Source: Planotetraspora mira (GTDB lineage: Bacteria; Actinomycetota; Actinomycetes; Streptosporangiales; Streptosporangiaceae). Taken from it: DNA of 64,000 nt. The stretch lies in the NCBI RefSeq assembly GCF_016863275.1, contig NZ_BOOO01000050.1, positions 1 to 64,000 on the forward strand, given 5' to 3'. The notes under the pieces were generated by a model. That model ran no database searches, had not been told where the DNA came from, and saw nothing but the letters and a program-made list of their open reading frames with translations. Positions 42,372 through 51,431 of the stretch are shown here, piece after piece (position 1 is the stretch's first letter; each line of letters opens with the position of its first letter). The position numbers and the translations under genes were made by a program.

Positions 42372-44072
42372 TTACGCGAGGCGGTAGGCGACCATGAAGG
42401 TCTCGGTCGGGAACGTCGTCTCCCGCAGGGGGATGATCGTCCGCGGAGCCTCGATGATCGTGATCGTCGAGCCGCTCACCTTCGAGACGATCACCGTGTG
42501 GGAGGGCCTGTTGTGCTCGTCGGGGCGGCTGAGGATCAGGTCGCCCGGCTGCAGGTCGGAGACCCGGTGAATGGTGTAGGCGAAGATGGACGGCCGGTGG
42601 TCGTACATGTTGTAGGTCGTCACGGGACCGATGTCGACGCCGGTCCCCTGGTAGAAGGCCCAGCGCATGAGCCCGGAGCAGTCGAAGCCGATCCGCTTGT
42701 CCGCGGCGCACGCGCCCGTGGCGTCGTAGCCGTTGATGCCGTCGCAGTACCCCCGGGTCGGGCCCGGGTGGGCGCCGTGGCCGCCGCCCCACGCGTACAG
42801 CGGGTGGTTGGTGATCTCGGCGCGGGCGGCCGCGATCGCCGCGTTGACCTTCTCCTGGTGAGTGGAGGACGGCGGAGCCGGTGAGCCGGGGTCCCAGCCG
42901 GACGGGTCGCCGCCGGCGGGCGGAGGCGTGTTGTCGCAACGCGGCAGGCCGGCGACGAAGCCGTCCGTGCCCGTCTTGACGTAGTAGTCGGCGACCCAGA
43001 GCCCGTCGGTGGTCTTGTCCCAGATGGCCGAGCCGCCGTAGGTGAACTCACCGTACGCCTGGCACGTGATCGTCACCGTGCTGCCCGACGGGTACTTGTC
43101 CGGGTAGGCGTGGTTGCTGAGGCTCTTGGCCGTACGGCCGTCGAGGGTGGCCGTCACGACGTACGAGTGACCGCCGGTGGAGCCGCCCCCGGAGGTGCAG
43201 CGGGGCAGGGCGGGGGAGAAGCCGCTGTAGCCGGTCTTGACATAGAAGTCGGGGAGCCACCAGCCGTCGGCGGTGAGGTCCCAGATCGTGCTGCCGTAGG
43301 CGGCGGGGCCGCTGTCCTGGCAGCTGATCTCGACGTACTGGCCCTCGAAGTACCGGTCGACGGAGGCGTGGTTGTTGACGTCCTTGACGCTGCGGCCGTC
43401 GAGCGTTGCCGTCACCGGGAACGAGTGCGGGCCGGTCGCGGGCGGGTCGACCTCGTCGCCGCCGCAACGCGGAAGCTGCGGGGTGGGGCCGCTGTAGCCG
43501 GTCTTGACGTAGAAGTCGGGGACCCACAGGTTGTCGTCGGTGAGGTCCCACAGGTTGCTGCCGTACGCGTCGGGGCCCGTGGTCTGGCAGGTGATCCAGA
43601 CGACGCTGCCGCTCAGGTACTTGTTCACATACGCGTGGTTGTTGACGTCACGCTCGGTGCGCCCGTCGAGGGTGGCCGAGACGGTGTACGGCCGGCCGGT
43701 GCCGCTGCCCGGCGTGTTGCCGTTGACGCAGCGGGGCACCTCGTCGGTGAAGCCCGAGTGCCCGGTCTTCACGTAGAAGTCGGGGACCCAGAGGCTGTCG
43801 GAGGTGCGGTCCCAGACCGTGCTCCCGTAGGCGTCGGGCCCACTGTCCTGGCAGGTGACCGTGATGGTGCTGCCGTTCGCGTACTTGTTGGGGTACGCGT
43901 GGTTGTTCAGGTCCTTGGCCGTGCGCCCGTCCAGGGTCGCGGTGACCGTGTAGGAGTGCGACCCGACGGCGGCCTCGGCCGCGCCGGGCGCCACGAACAG
44001 CGCGACGAACAACGTCGCCGCGCCGACCAGCGGTGCGCATAATTTGCGCAGCCGCGAAGGTCCAGACTTCAA
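42372..44072 (-). CDS. Secreted four-repeat SH3-like NlpC/P60 hydrolase
   Basis: Exported protein of 566 residues. The start is best read as TTG 44072, because AAAGGA lies six bases upstream; a GTG at 44087 is the alternative. A signal peptide covers about 1-35. Four SH3-like repeats of 85-95 residues follow, each with TLDGRT..D.NNHA, a paired ITCQ...YGS..WD, VPDFYVKTG and a closing PRC, so each repeat holds two cysteines. A Pro/Gly linker leads to an NlpC/P60 domain: RIGFDCSGLMRWAFYQGTG (catalytic Cys) and RPSHTVIVSK (catalytic His). It likely cuts peptidoglycan peptides. Codon 11 is TTA. Confidence 0.88.
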   Translation of the reverse strand: MKSGPSRLRKLCAPLVGAATLFVALFVAPGAAEAAVGSHSYTVTATLDGRTAKDLNNHAYPNKYANGSTITVTCQDSGPDAYGSTVWDRTSDSLWVPDFYVKTGHSGFTDEVPRCVNGNTPGSGTGRPYTVSATLDGRTERDVNNHAYVNKYLSGSVVWITCQTTGPDAYGSNLWDLTDDNLWVPDFYVKTGYSGPTPQLPRCGGDEVDPPATGPHSFPVTATLDGRSVKDVNNHASVDRYFEGQYVEISCQDSGPAAYGSTIWDLTADGWWLPDFYVKTGYSGFSPALPRCTSGGGSTGGHSYVVTATLDGRTAKSLSNHAYPDKYPSGSTVTITCQAYGEFTYGGSAIWDKTTDGLWVADYYVKTGTDGFVAGLPRCDNTPPPAGGDPSGWDPGSPAPPSSTHQEKVNAAIAAARAEITNHPLYAWGGGHGAHPGPTRGYCDGINGYDATGACAADKRIGFDCSGLMRWAFYQGTGVDIGPVTTYNMYDHRPSIFAYTIHRVSDLQPGDLILSRPDEHNRPSHTVIVSKVSGSTITIIEAPRTIIPLRETTFPTETFMVAYRLA

Positions 44073-44192
44073 GGGGGGTCCTTTCACAAGAGCGGCGTCA
44101 GCCGCGGAGAACGTCGCCCGCTTGGGAGCGGGCGTGCTCGTGGGAGGCGCCGGCGGCCGCGATGGGGAACCGTCCGGCGCCGGAGGCCCTCG

Positions 44193-44612
44193 TCAGCAGC
44201 GCTCGCTCGTCTTGGCGCTCGCCCCGTCGGGGATCCAGCCGATGGCCTGCGTGCACACCGACAGCGTGTTGGTGCCGAGTGACCAGATCTCGGTCGTGTG
44301 GGTCCTGCACTGGGTGCCGTTCAGGGTGCTGTTTCCGGGCGTGCCGACGGCGACGCACGCGTCCCACGTGCTGTGCGTGCTCCGGTAGCCCTCCCACACG
44401 TAGAGGTAGGCCCAGTTCTTCCCGCACCCCTTGAACTGCTTCACCGACGCGAAGGTCGTGCCGCCCGAGGTGATGTAGGCGGTCGAACCGATCTGCGTGG
44501 TCCCGCTGCATCCCGGAGCCGATTCCGCGTGGGCGGTCCCCGAGATCCCGGCGACCGCCGGAGCGCACAGCAGCGCGATGATCGCGCCCTTCGCGAAACG
44601 TCCTGCCTTCAA
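44193..44612 (-). CDS. Small secreted six-cysteine protein
   Basis: Exported protein of 139 residues if read from TTG 44612, which has GAAAGG eight bases upstream; an in-frame start at 44663 would lengthen it by 17. The signal peptide covers about 1-29 (AIIALLCAPAVAGISGTAHA). The mature part has six cysteines (GCSG, GCGK, ACVA, QCRT, VCTQ and a final ERC) and many Thr, Ser and Trp. This fits a disulfide-bonded extracellular domain; I recognise no family. The leader and the first codons (TTGAAG..GG after AAAGG) resemble those of the NlpC gene 120 bases downstream, suggesting related control or a duplicated 5' end. Confidence 0.75.
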   Translation of the reverse strand: MKAGRFAKGAIIALLCAPAVAGISGTAHAESAPGCSGTTQIGSTAYITSGGTTFASVKQFKGCGKNWAYLYVWEGYRSTHSTWDACVAVGTPGNSTLNGTQCRTHTTEIWSLGTNTLSVCTQAIGWIPDGASAKTSERC

Positions 44613-44740
44613 AGGTGCCGCCTTTCTGGCGATGGACTCCCCGGCCGTCTGTCGGCCGGTCAAGGGTCGGAGTCATCATGGGCGGCGATCTTCGTTGTCA
44701 GGTAGCGCGTCTTACAGGTTCTGACATGCTCTGACACCCG

Positions 44741-45937
44741 TCATTGCGCGACGTTGACGACGAAGTAGACCGGGCGTGAGCCGGGGAGGAACGGGCGGTC
44801 CTCCCCGTCGACCATCTTCCAGCCGACCCAGCAGGAGCCAGGAGTGTCGGGGGCCATGACCGTCACGCTGATGCGCACGTGCGTGCCCGGCTTCGTGTCC
44901 GGAATCGGAACCTTGCTCGGCGTGGAGCACGTCCCGTTGTCGGCGGGCAGCGCGACGCGCTCAAGAAAGCGGCCGTGCCACGGGACGGTCCCGATATTGG
45001 CGATCTCCCAGGTCTTCGTGAACTGCTGCCCGGGCTCCACGACGGTGCCGTCGGGAATCGTGACGTCGGCCACGAACAGGCTCTGGTCGCCCTTTATCCG
45101 GGGAACCGTCAACTCCGGTGTCGCGGCCGCCGGTGTCGTCGACGGTGTCGCCGGTGCCGTCGCCCATGTCGTCGTCGGCTGCGGACTCGATTTGGCGCGA
45201 ATCGGTGTCCTCTGGCCGTGCCACGGCTGCAGATAGGCCACGGTGCCGGCGGCGGCCACCGCCGTGCATCCCGCCAGGATCAGCGCCGCGCGCCGGTGCC
45301 GCCTTCGCGTGGGGACCGGATCGGCCGCGGTCGCGTCCGCGGTCGCGGCCGGCGGTGCGCCGGATCCCCGTTCGCCGATGGGGACTGCCGGAGTGCCCGT
45401 CAGGAGGTCCGGGGCGGCTTCTCGGGTGTCGGCCTGCGGCACGTCCGAGCCCCCGTGCCCGTGTGGTCCCGCGGCGCCCCCGTGGCTGTGCGGCCCGTCC
45501 GCCGGAACCTCCGGATCGCCTCCCTGGCCGTGCGGCTCGTCAGAAAGGTCATCGCTCTCGTCCGCGGTGCCGTCCGGCGTGCTCTCCGGCTTGTGCGAGG
45601 GCGTCTCCGGCTCATCGGCCGCCGTCCGTGGCTCGGGCGTGGCCGTTTCGGGTGTGCGTGGTTCGGGCGTGGCCGTTTCGGGCTCGCCCAGTGCCTCGCG
45701 CCACCGCGTCCGCCAGTCGTCGACGTCTCCGCCGCACGCCTCGACGAACGCCTCCGTGGTCAGCCAACTGGGGAAACGCGTCCCCTTGGCCGCCTCGTGC
45801 AGCGTCGCGTGGCTGACGGTGCGCGACTTGGCGGCCATCACCCGGAACGACGGGTTCCCCGCCTCCGCACGCAGCCCCCGCAGTTCCTTGGCGAAGCGCT
45901 CCTGACGTTCCCGCTTGCCTGACACCGCATCATGCAC
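44741..45937 (-). CDS. HTH-transmembrane-NBR1-Ig-like domain protein
   Basis: Protein of 398 residues. Residues 1-85 are the conserved actinomycete HTH-like N terminus (RERQERFAKELRGLRAEAGNPSFRVMAAKS and the later FVEACGGDVDDWRTRW). A disordered Glu/Pro/His-rich stretch follows, with two copies of TATPEPRT. One membrane helix (about 220-240, AALILAGCTAVAAAGTVAYL) leads to an extracytoplasmic NBR1-Ig (FW) domain ending the protein: VTIPDGTVVEPGQQFTKTWEIANIGTVPW...PGTHVRISVTVMAPDTPGSCWVGWKMVDGEDRPFLP. The FW domain is best known from eukaryotic autophagy receptors; in actinomycetes its role is unknown. It may link an outside signal to DNA or cytoplasmic partners. Confidence 0.87.
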   Translation of the reverse strand: MHDAVSGKRERQERFAKELRGLRAEAGNPSFRVMAAKSRTVSHATLHEAAKGTRFPSWLTTEAFVEACGGDVDDWRTRWREALGEPETATPEPRTPETATPEPRTAADEPETPSHKPESTPDGTADESDDLSDEPHGQGGDPEVPADGPHSHGGAAGPHGHGGSDVPQADTREAAPDLLTGTPAVPIGERGSGAPPAATADATAADPVPTRRRHRRAALILAGCTAVAAAGTVAYLQPWHGQRTPIRAKSSPQPTTTWATAPATPSTTPAAATPELTVPRIKGDQSLFVADVTIPDGTVVEPGQQFTKTWEIANIGTVPWHGRFLERVALPADNGTCSTPSKVPIPDTKPGTHVRISVTVMAPDTPGSCWVGWKMVDGEDRPFLPGSRPVYFVVNVAQ

Positions 45938-46296
45938 AGCGGCCTCCGTCCTGGCTGTCCGATCACAAGTGTTCCGCGACCGCCGAGAATCTAGCCCCTG
46001 CCTTTTAAGCGATCAAACCGGCTTGAAAGGGCCGTGTCAGAGGTCGTGTCGATCATGCCGGACGCGTCCGCAGGGCCGTGCACCGGGGCCGATTCCGCCA
46101 ACGGTGTAAGGCTCAGTCGATCGAGCGGCCGTTCCGCTCCGCCGCCTCTTCACGCCGATCGCCGCCCACTGGTGCCCGCACGGCCGGGAGGTCTTCCTGA
46201 CTCGTCTGTCAGACCGCCGGAGGTTCACGGGAGACATCGCGACGCGACTCGGCGATGGCACGGGATGGTGTGGCGACGGGGCCCTATCGTTGACGC
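45938..46296. other. Spacer upstream of valS
   Basis: 359 bases between divergent genes. The part near 45960-46030 is less GC-rich and probably holds promoters. I searched it for a T-box (specifier hairpin plus a TGG-containing antiterminator) because valS follows, and did not find one. No gene or repeat is seen. Confidence 0.5.
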
Positions 46297-48810
46297 ATGA
46301 CCGAACAGCGACGGCTCCACGCCTCCATGCCCGAGAAACCGACTCTCGACGGCCTGGAGTCGGTATGGGTAGCCCGCTGGGAGGCCGAGGGGACCTACCG
46401 GTTCGACCGGTCGAAGCCGCGCGAACAGGTCTACTCGATCGACACCCCGCCGCCCACCGTGTCCGGCTCGCTGCACGTGGGCCACGTGTTCTCCTTCACT
46501 CATACCGACCTCATGGCCCGCTACCAGCGGATGAACGGCAAGTCGGTCTTCTATCCGATCGGGTGGGACGACAACGGCCTGCCCACCGAGCGCCGCGTCC
46601 AGAACGTCTACGGCGTGCGGTGTGACCCGTCGCTTCTCTACGACCCGGACTTCGTGCCGCCGGAGAAGCCGGGCAAGCGCGACGTGTCGATCTCGCGGCG
46701 CAACTTCGTGGAGCTCTGCCACAAGCTGACCGCCATCGACGAGCAGGCGTTCGAGGCGGTCTGGCGGCGGGTCGGCCTGTCGGTCGACTGGTCGCTGCTC
46801 TACACGACGATCAGCGACGAGGCGCGGGCCGTCTCGCAGCGGGCCTTCCTGCGGAACTTGGTCCGGGGCGAGGCCTACCTGGCCGAGGCTCCCACGTTGT
46901 GGGACGTGACGTTCCGTACGGCCGTCGCCCAGGCCGAGCTGGAGGACAGGGAATGGCCGGGCGCCTTCCACCGCGTCTCCTTCCGCGGAGACCGGGGGCC
47001 CGTCTGGATCGAGACGACCCGACCCGAGCTGATCCCCGCCTGTGTGGCACTGGTCGCGCATCCCGACGACGAGCGTTACCGGCCGCTGTTCGGCACGAGT
47101 GTGCGCACCCCGTTGTTCGACGTGGAGGTGCCGGTCCTCGCCCATCGCCTGGCCGAGCGGGACAAGGGTTCGGGCATCGCGATGATCTGCACGTTCGGCG
47201 ACGTCACCGACGTCACCTGGTGGCGGGAGCTGGGGCTGCCGACCCGCCCGGTCATCGGGTGGGACGGCAGGCTGCTCGCGGACCCGCCCGCGGGCGTGGC
47301 GGCCGAGCCGTACAAGGAACTGGCGGGCAAGACCGTGCACAGCGCGCGCGAGCGGATCGTGGAACTGCTGCGCGAGTCCGGCGACCTCGACGGCGAGCCG
47401 CGGCCGGTGTCCCGCCCGGTCAAGTTCTACGAGCGCGGAGACAAGCCGCTGGAGATCGTGACCACCCGGCAGTGGTACATCCGCAACGGCGGGCGGGACG
47501 CGGGCCTGCGGGAGCGGATGCTGGACCGGGGGCGCGAGCTGTCCTGGCATCCGCGGCACATGCGCGTGCGCTACGAGAACTGGGTCGAAGGTCTCGCGGG
47601 AGACTGGCTGATCTCCCGGCAGCGGTTCTTCGGCGTGCCGTTCCCGGTGTGGTACCGGCTCGACGCCGCCGGAGAGCCGGTTTACGACGAGCCGATCACT
47701 CCCCCGGAGGGGACGTTGCCGGTGGATCCCACCTCGGACGTGCCGCCCGGCTACAGGGAGGACCAGCGCGGAGTGCCCGGCGGGTTCATGGCCGACCCCG
47801 ACGTGATGGACACCTGGGCCACCTCGTCGCTGACACCGCAGATCGCGGGCCGCTGGGAGACCGACGGGGATCTGTTCGGACGGGTCTTCCCCGCCGACCT
47901 GCGCCCGCAGTCGCACGAGATCATCCGGACGTGGCTCTTCGCGACGGTGGTCAGGTCGGACCTGGAGTTCGGCGGCCTGCCCTGGAGCGACGTCGCGATC
48001 TCCGGGTGGATCCTCGACCCCGACCGCAAGAAGATGTCGAAATCCAAGGGCAACGTCGTCACCCCGATGGACCTGCTGGAGCAGCACGGCTCGGACGCGG
48101 TGCGCTACTGGGCGGCCAACGGCCGTTACGGCGTGGACACCGCCTTCGACGCCGGGCAGCTCAAGATCGGCAGGCGGCTGGCGATCAAGATCCTGAACGC
48201 GTCGAGGTTCGTGCTCGGGCTGGGCGACGGCGACGGGGAGATCACGGAGCCGGTCGACCTGTCCATGCTGGCGCAACTGGCGGATGTCGTGCGCGAGGCG
48301 ACGGACGCCTTCGAGGCCTACGACCACACCCGCGCGATCGAGGTGGTCGAGCGCTTCTTCTGGATGTTCTGCGACGACTACCTGGAACTGGTGAAGGGAC
48401 GGGCGTACGGCGGGGCCGACGCTCCGGCCGCGTCGGCCCGCGCGGCCCTGCGGCAGGCGCTCGACACGTTGTTGCGGTTGTTCGCCCCGTTCATGCCGTT
48501 CGTCACCGAGGAGGTCTGGTCGTGGTGGCGTGAGGGCTCCGTCCACCGCGCGCCGTGGCCGGCGCCGGAGCGCGGCGCGGGCGACCCCGCCGTGTTGTCG
48601 GCGGCGGGGGAGGTGCTCAGGCACGTGCGCAAGGCGAAGTCCGAGGCGAAGGTGTCGATGCGCGCCGAGGTCTCCGGCGTGACCGTCAGCGGGCGTGGGG
48701 CCGGTCTCGTCCGTCTGGGCGAGCAGGACGTGCGCGCCGCCGGCAACATCGGGGATCTCGTCCTGGCCGAGAACGGCGGAGACCTCGCGATCGAGGTCGT
48801 CCTGGCCTGA
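46297..48810 (+). CDS. valS: Valyl-tRNA synthetase, archaeal-type
   Basis: Class I synthetase of 837 residues. The HIGH-type motif is PPTVSGSLHVGHVFSF, the editing domain spans about 200-340 (with TTRPELIPACVALVAHP), and the KMSKS loop is DRKKMSKSKGNVVTPMD. The C-terminal helical anticodon domain ends without the long coiled coil of usual bacterial ValRS. The segment PIGWDDNGLPTERRVQN replaces the bacterial GxDHAGIATQ, so this belongs to the archaeal-like ValRS branch that some actinomycetes carry. It charges tRNA-Val. Whether the genome also has a standard bacterial valS cannot be told from the window. Confidence 0.93.
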   Translation: MTEQRRLHASMPEKPTLDGLESVWVARWEAEGTYRFDRSKPREQVYSIDTPPPTVSGSLHVGHVFSFTHTDLMARYQRMNGKSVFYPIGWDDNGLPTERRVQNVYGVRCDPSLLYDPDFVPPEKPGKRDVSISRRNFVELCHKLTAIDEQAFEAVWRRVGLSVDWSLLYTTISDEARAVSQRAFLRNLVRGEAYLAEAPTLWDVTFRTAVAQAELEDREWPGAFHRVSFRGDRGPVWIETTRPELIPACVALVAHPDDERYRPLFGTSVRTPLFDVEVPVLAHRLAERDKGSGIAMICTFGDVTDVTWWRELGLPTRPVIGWDGRLLADPPAGVAAEPYKELAGKTVHSARERIVELLRESGDLDGEPRPVSRPVKFYERGDKPLEIVTTRQWYIRNGGRDAGLRERMLDRGRELSWHPRHMRVRYENWVEGLAGDWLISRQRFFGVPFPVWYRLDAAGEPVYDEPITPPEGTLPVDPTSDVPPGYREDQRGVPGGFMADPDVMDTWATSSLTPQIAGRWETDGDLFGRVFPADLRPQSHEIIRTWLFATVVRSDLEFGGLPWSDVAISGWILDPDRKKMSKSKGNVVTPMDLLEQHGSDAVRYWAANGRYGVDTAFDAGQLKIGRRLAIKILNASRFVLGLGDGDGEITEPVDLSMLAQLADVVREATDAFEAYDHTRAIEVVERFFWMFCDDYLELVKGRAYGGADAPAASARAALRQALDTLLRLFAPFMPFVTEEVWSWWREGSVHRAPWPAPERGAGDPAVLSAAGEVLRHVRKAKSEAKVSMRAEVSGVTVSGRGAGLVRLGEQDVRAAGNIGDLVLAENGGDLAIEVVLA

Positions 48811-48858
48811 GCCGGAGGAAGGCGCCGGTCCATCGGCTTCCCGCCCCGGATGAACGAG

Positions 48859-48888
48859 TGAGGGGCCCGGCTCATGCCGGGCCCCTCA
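48859..48888. terminator. Strong hairpin between valS and the MFS gene
   Basis: A perfect 13-base stem (TGAGGGGCCCGGC and complement) with loop TCAT, 49 bases after the valS stop and before a convergent transporter gene. Confidence 0.85.
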
Positions 48889-48890
48889 GT

Positions 48891-48924
48891 TCTATGTCCT
48901 GTACGGCTCTATGTCCTGTACGGC
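48891..48924. repeat. Perfect tandem duplication of a 17-base unit
   Basis: TCTATGTCCTGTACGGC occurs twice in direct succession right after the terminator stem. A recent duplication in non-coding DNA. Confidence 0.85.
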
Positions 48925-48943
48925 CGGGCCGTACGGAACATGG

Positions 48944-50464
48944 TCAGTGCGCCATCACCGGGACCGTCGACGAGTCCTGCTGGCCGTCCTCGCTCGAGGA
49001 CGACACGACGGTGGCGCCCTGGCGCCCGGTGTTGATGAAGGTGGCGGCGATGATCGCCGACACCAGCAGGATGCCCACGGCCCACCAGATCGCGGTGGCG
49101 TACCCGTGCACCGCGGCCTCGTTGGCGAAGCCGACCTTGCCGAGGGTGGCCGCCTGGGCGCCGTGGGAGGCGACCCAACTGGTCACGGCGCTCGCGGCGA
49201 TGGTGTTGAGCAGAGCGGTGCCGATGGCGCCGCCGACCTGCTGCGAGGTGTTCACCATCGCGGAGGCGACGCCCGAGTCGCGCGGCTGGACGCCGTACGT
49301 CGCGAGGCTCATCGCTGGCATGAACGCCGTGCCCATGCCGAGGCCGAGCAGGATCTGTGCGGGCAGCACCAGGCCCGCGTAGGAGCTGTCGGTCTGCATC
49401 TGGGTCAGGATCAGCATGCCGATCGCGGCGGTCAGGAAGCCCGGCGCCATCAGCAGGCGCGGCGGCACCCGGGTCATGAGGCGTGCGCCGATCTGCGTCG
49501 AACCGGTGATCATTCCGGCGATCATCGGCAGGAAGGCGAAGCCCGTCTGGACGGGCGAGTACCCCTTGACGACCTGCAGGTAGTAGGTCAGGAAGAGGAA
49601 CAGGCCGAACATCGCGATGATGGCCAGGCCGAGCGACAGGTAGACGCCGCCGCGGTTGCGGTCGGTCACCACACGCAGCGGCAGGAGCGGAGACCGCACC
49701 TTGCCCTCGACCAGCGCGAACGCGGCGAGCAGCACGACGGCCCCGACGAACAGGCCGATGGTCACGCCCGCGGTCCAGCCGTCGGTCTCCGCGCGGGTGA
49801 AGCCGTAGACCAGGGAGACGAGACCGAGGGTCGCCAGGATGACGCCGGGGATGTCCAGGCCGTTGCTGTTGCGGCTGCCCGCAGGCTCGCGGATGACGAG
49901 GACCGCGCCGGTGGCGGCGACGGCCGCGAACGGGATGTTGACGAAGAACGTCCAGCGCCAATCGAGGTACTCGGTCAGGAAGCCGCCGAGGATCAGACCG
50001 AGGGCGCCGCCGCCGCCGGCGATGGCACCGTAGATGCCGAACGCCTTCGCGCGCTCCCTCACCTCGGTGAACGTGACCGCGAGCAGCGAAAGCGCGGCCG
50101 GTGCGAGCAACGCGCCGAACGCACCTTGCAGCGCGCGGGCGCCGAGCAGCATCGCCTCGTTGGCCGCGGCGCCCCCGATGGCCGAGGCGGTGGCGAAACC
50201 GATGAGACCGATGGTGAAGGCGCGCTTGCGTCCCCACAGGTCGGAGATGCGGCCGCCGAAGAGCAGCAGCCCGCCGAATGCCAGGGCGTAGGCCGTGATG
50301 ACCCACTGGCGGTTGGTGTCGGAGATGCCGAGATCGACCTGGGCGGAGGGCAACGCGATGTTCACGATGGTTCCGTCGAGAACGACCATCAGCTGGGCTA
50401 TGGCGATGAACGCAAGGGCTTTCCAGCGCCGCGGGTCCGGCTGGACCTGGGCCGTTTCAGGCAT
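48944..50464 (-). CDS. DHA2-family MFS multidrug transporter
   Basis: Fourteen-helix antiporter of 506 residues. Motif D1 is IAQLMVVLDGTIVNIALPSAQVDLG, motif A is GGRISDLWGRKRAFTIG and motif C is GGGGALGLILGGFL. It exports drugs or dyes. ATG 50464 (MPETAQVQ) is preferred to a TTG at 50512 that would add 16 residues without a ribosome site. It lies 86 bases downstream of a TetR gene in the same direction, so regulator and pump form one operon. Confidence 0.88.
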   Translation of the reverse strand: MPETAQVQPDPRRWKALAFIAIAQLMVVLDGTIVNIALPSAQVDLGISDTNRQWVITAYALAFGGLLLFGGRISDLWGRKRAFTIGLIGFATASAIGGAAANEAMLLGARALQGAFGALLAPAALSLLAVTFTEVRERAKAFGIYGAIAGGGGALGLILGGFLTEYLDWRWTFFVNIPFAAVAATGAVLVIREPAGSRNSNGLDIPGVILATLGLVSLVYGFTRAETDGWTAGVTIGLFVGAVVLLAAFALVEGKVRSPLLPLRVVTDRNRGGVYLSLGLAIIAMFGLFLFLTYYLQVVKGYSPVQTGFAFLPMIAGMITGSTQIGARLMTRVPPRLLMAPGFLTAAIGMLILTQMQTDSSYAGLVLPAQILLGLGMGTAFMPAMSLATYGVQPRDSGVASAMVNTSQQVGGAIGTALLNTIAASAVTSWVASHGAQAATLGKVGFANEAAVHGYATAIWWAVGILLVSAIIAATFINTGRQGATVVSSSSEDGQQDSSTVPVMAH

Positions 50465-50550
50465 GGAGATACTCACTAACGATGTAAGAAAGGCGAAATT
50501 GCAGGTGGACAACAGATGAGGGACGAAGAGCTGAAGGGTGGTCGGCGTGG

Positions 50551-51204
50551 TCAGTTCTGGCCGCGAAGGTCCTCGAACGTCGCGGCCGCGCCGGGCAGGG
50601 GGGATCGCGCCGGAGCGCGGAGCCCGTCGAGGAAAAGCTCGAGGTGACGATCGATGAACCGGCCGAGGTTCAGGCAGCCGGTGCCGGGCAGTGGGCGGGT
50701 GAGCTGCGGCAGCGCGATCAGGACGTCTCCGGGGCCGACGTCGGGGCGTAGCACCCCTGCGTCGCGTGCCCGGTCCATGATGCTCTGCACCGCCTGTTCG
50801 AGACGATCACGTTTGTCCGTGAACTCCGTCGGCATCGGCGGGCAGACATCGGACAGGATCGGGCACAGAGCCCCGATCCGCTCGTCGGCCGCGCCGTGGA
50901 CGAAGCGCCGCAGCGCCTCGAACGCGTCGGGCTCGTCCGTGAGCGCCGACTCCGCCAGCTTCACGATTCGGTTCATGACCTCCAGGGTCACCTGACGGAT
51001 CAGTTCCGTGCGATCGGCGAAGTGCCGGTAGATGGTGGCGTTCCCCACCCCGGCCCGCCGCGCGATCTCATCGAGGGTCACGTCCGCGCCGAACTCCACG
51101 AACGCCTCACGTGCGGCTGCCACGATCCGCTCCCGATTGCGCGACGCGTCCGCCCGCAGCCGGGGAGCACCGCTCCGCTCGACGGTCGTGCTCGCGGCAC
51201 CCAC
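50551..51204 (-). CDS. TetR-family regulator of the adjacent MFS pump
   Basis: Repressor of 217 residues: NRERIVAAAREAFVEFGADVTLDEIARRAGVGNATIYRHFADRTELI is the HTH, and the C-terminal half matches the AcrR/YcdC-like ligand domain with CPILSDVCPP. It is first in an operon with the DHA2 pump, so it probably represses both. The spacer upstream (51205-51431) is AT-rich and holds TGTA and TACA half-sites 20 bases apart, but no clean palindrome. Confidence 0.9.
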   Translation of the reverse strand: MGAASTTVERSGAPRLRADASRNRERIVAAAREAFVEFGADVTLDEIARRAGVGNATIYRHFADRTELIRQVTLEVMNRIVKLAESALTDEPDAFEALRRFVHGAADERIGALCPILSDVCPPMPTEFTDKRDRLEQAVQSIMDRARDAGVLRPDVGPGDVLIALPQLTRPLPGTGCLNLGRFIDRHLELFLDGLRAPARSPLPGAAATFEDLRGQN

Positions 51205-51431
51205 GGCGACCCTCCGTTACCTCTTGTATGGACTTTCGTCATCTGTCGTACATAAGTGGGGAAGTTCTCCCCGTTTCTGTGACGTACGTGCAAACAGGGA
51301 GACCGTCCCCGGTTATTTCGTGAGGCCGTTATGAGCTGTGTCACACGCATCACCGAACGAAAAAACTGTCTTGACGATTCAAGTTGTCGGTGGGAAGGTG
51401 ATGTCACACCACGAGAGACGGGAAACCTGAC

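Noticed and set aside
45938-46296. T-box riboswitch for valS
   Set aside because: No TGG-containing antiterminator bulge or specifier stem could be found, and the genes are divergent.
46225-48624. Open frame of about 800 codons antisense to valS
   Set aside because: The valS frame has all synthetase motifs; the antisense frame is only a by-product of codon bias.
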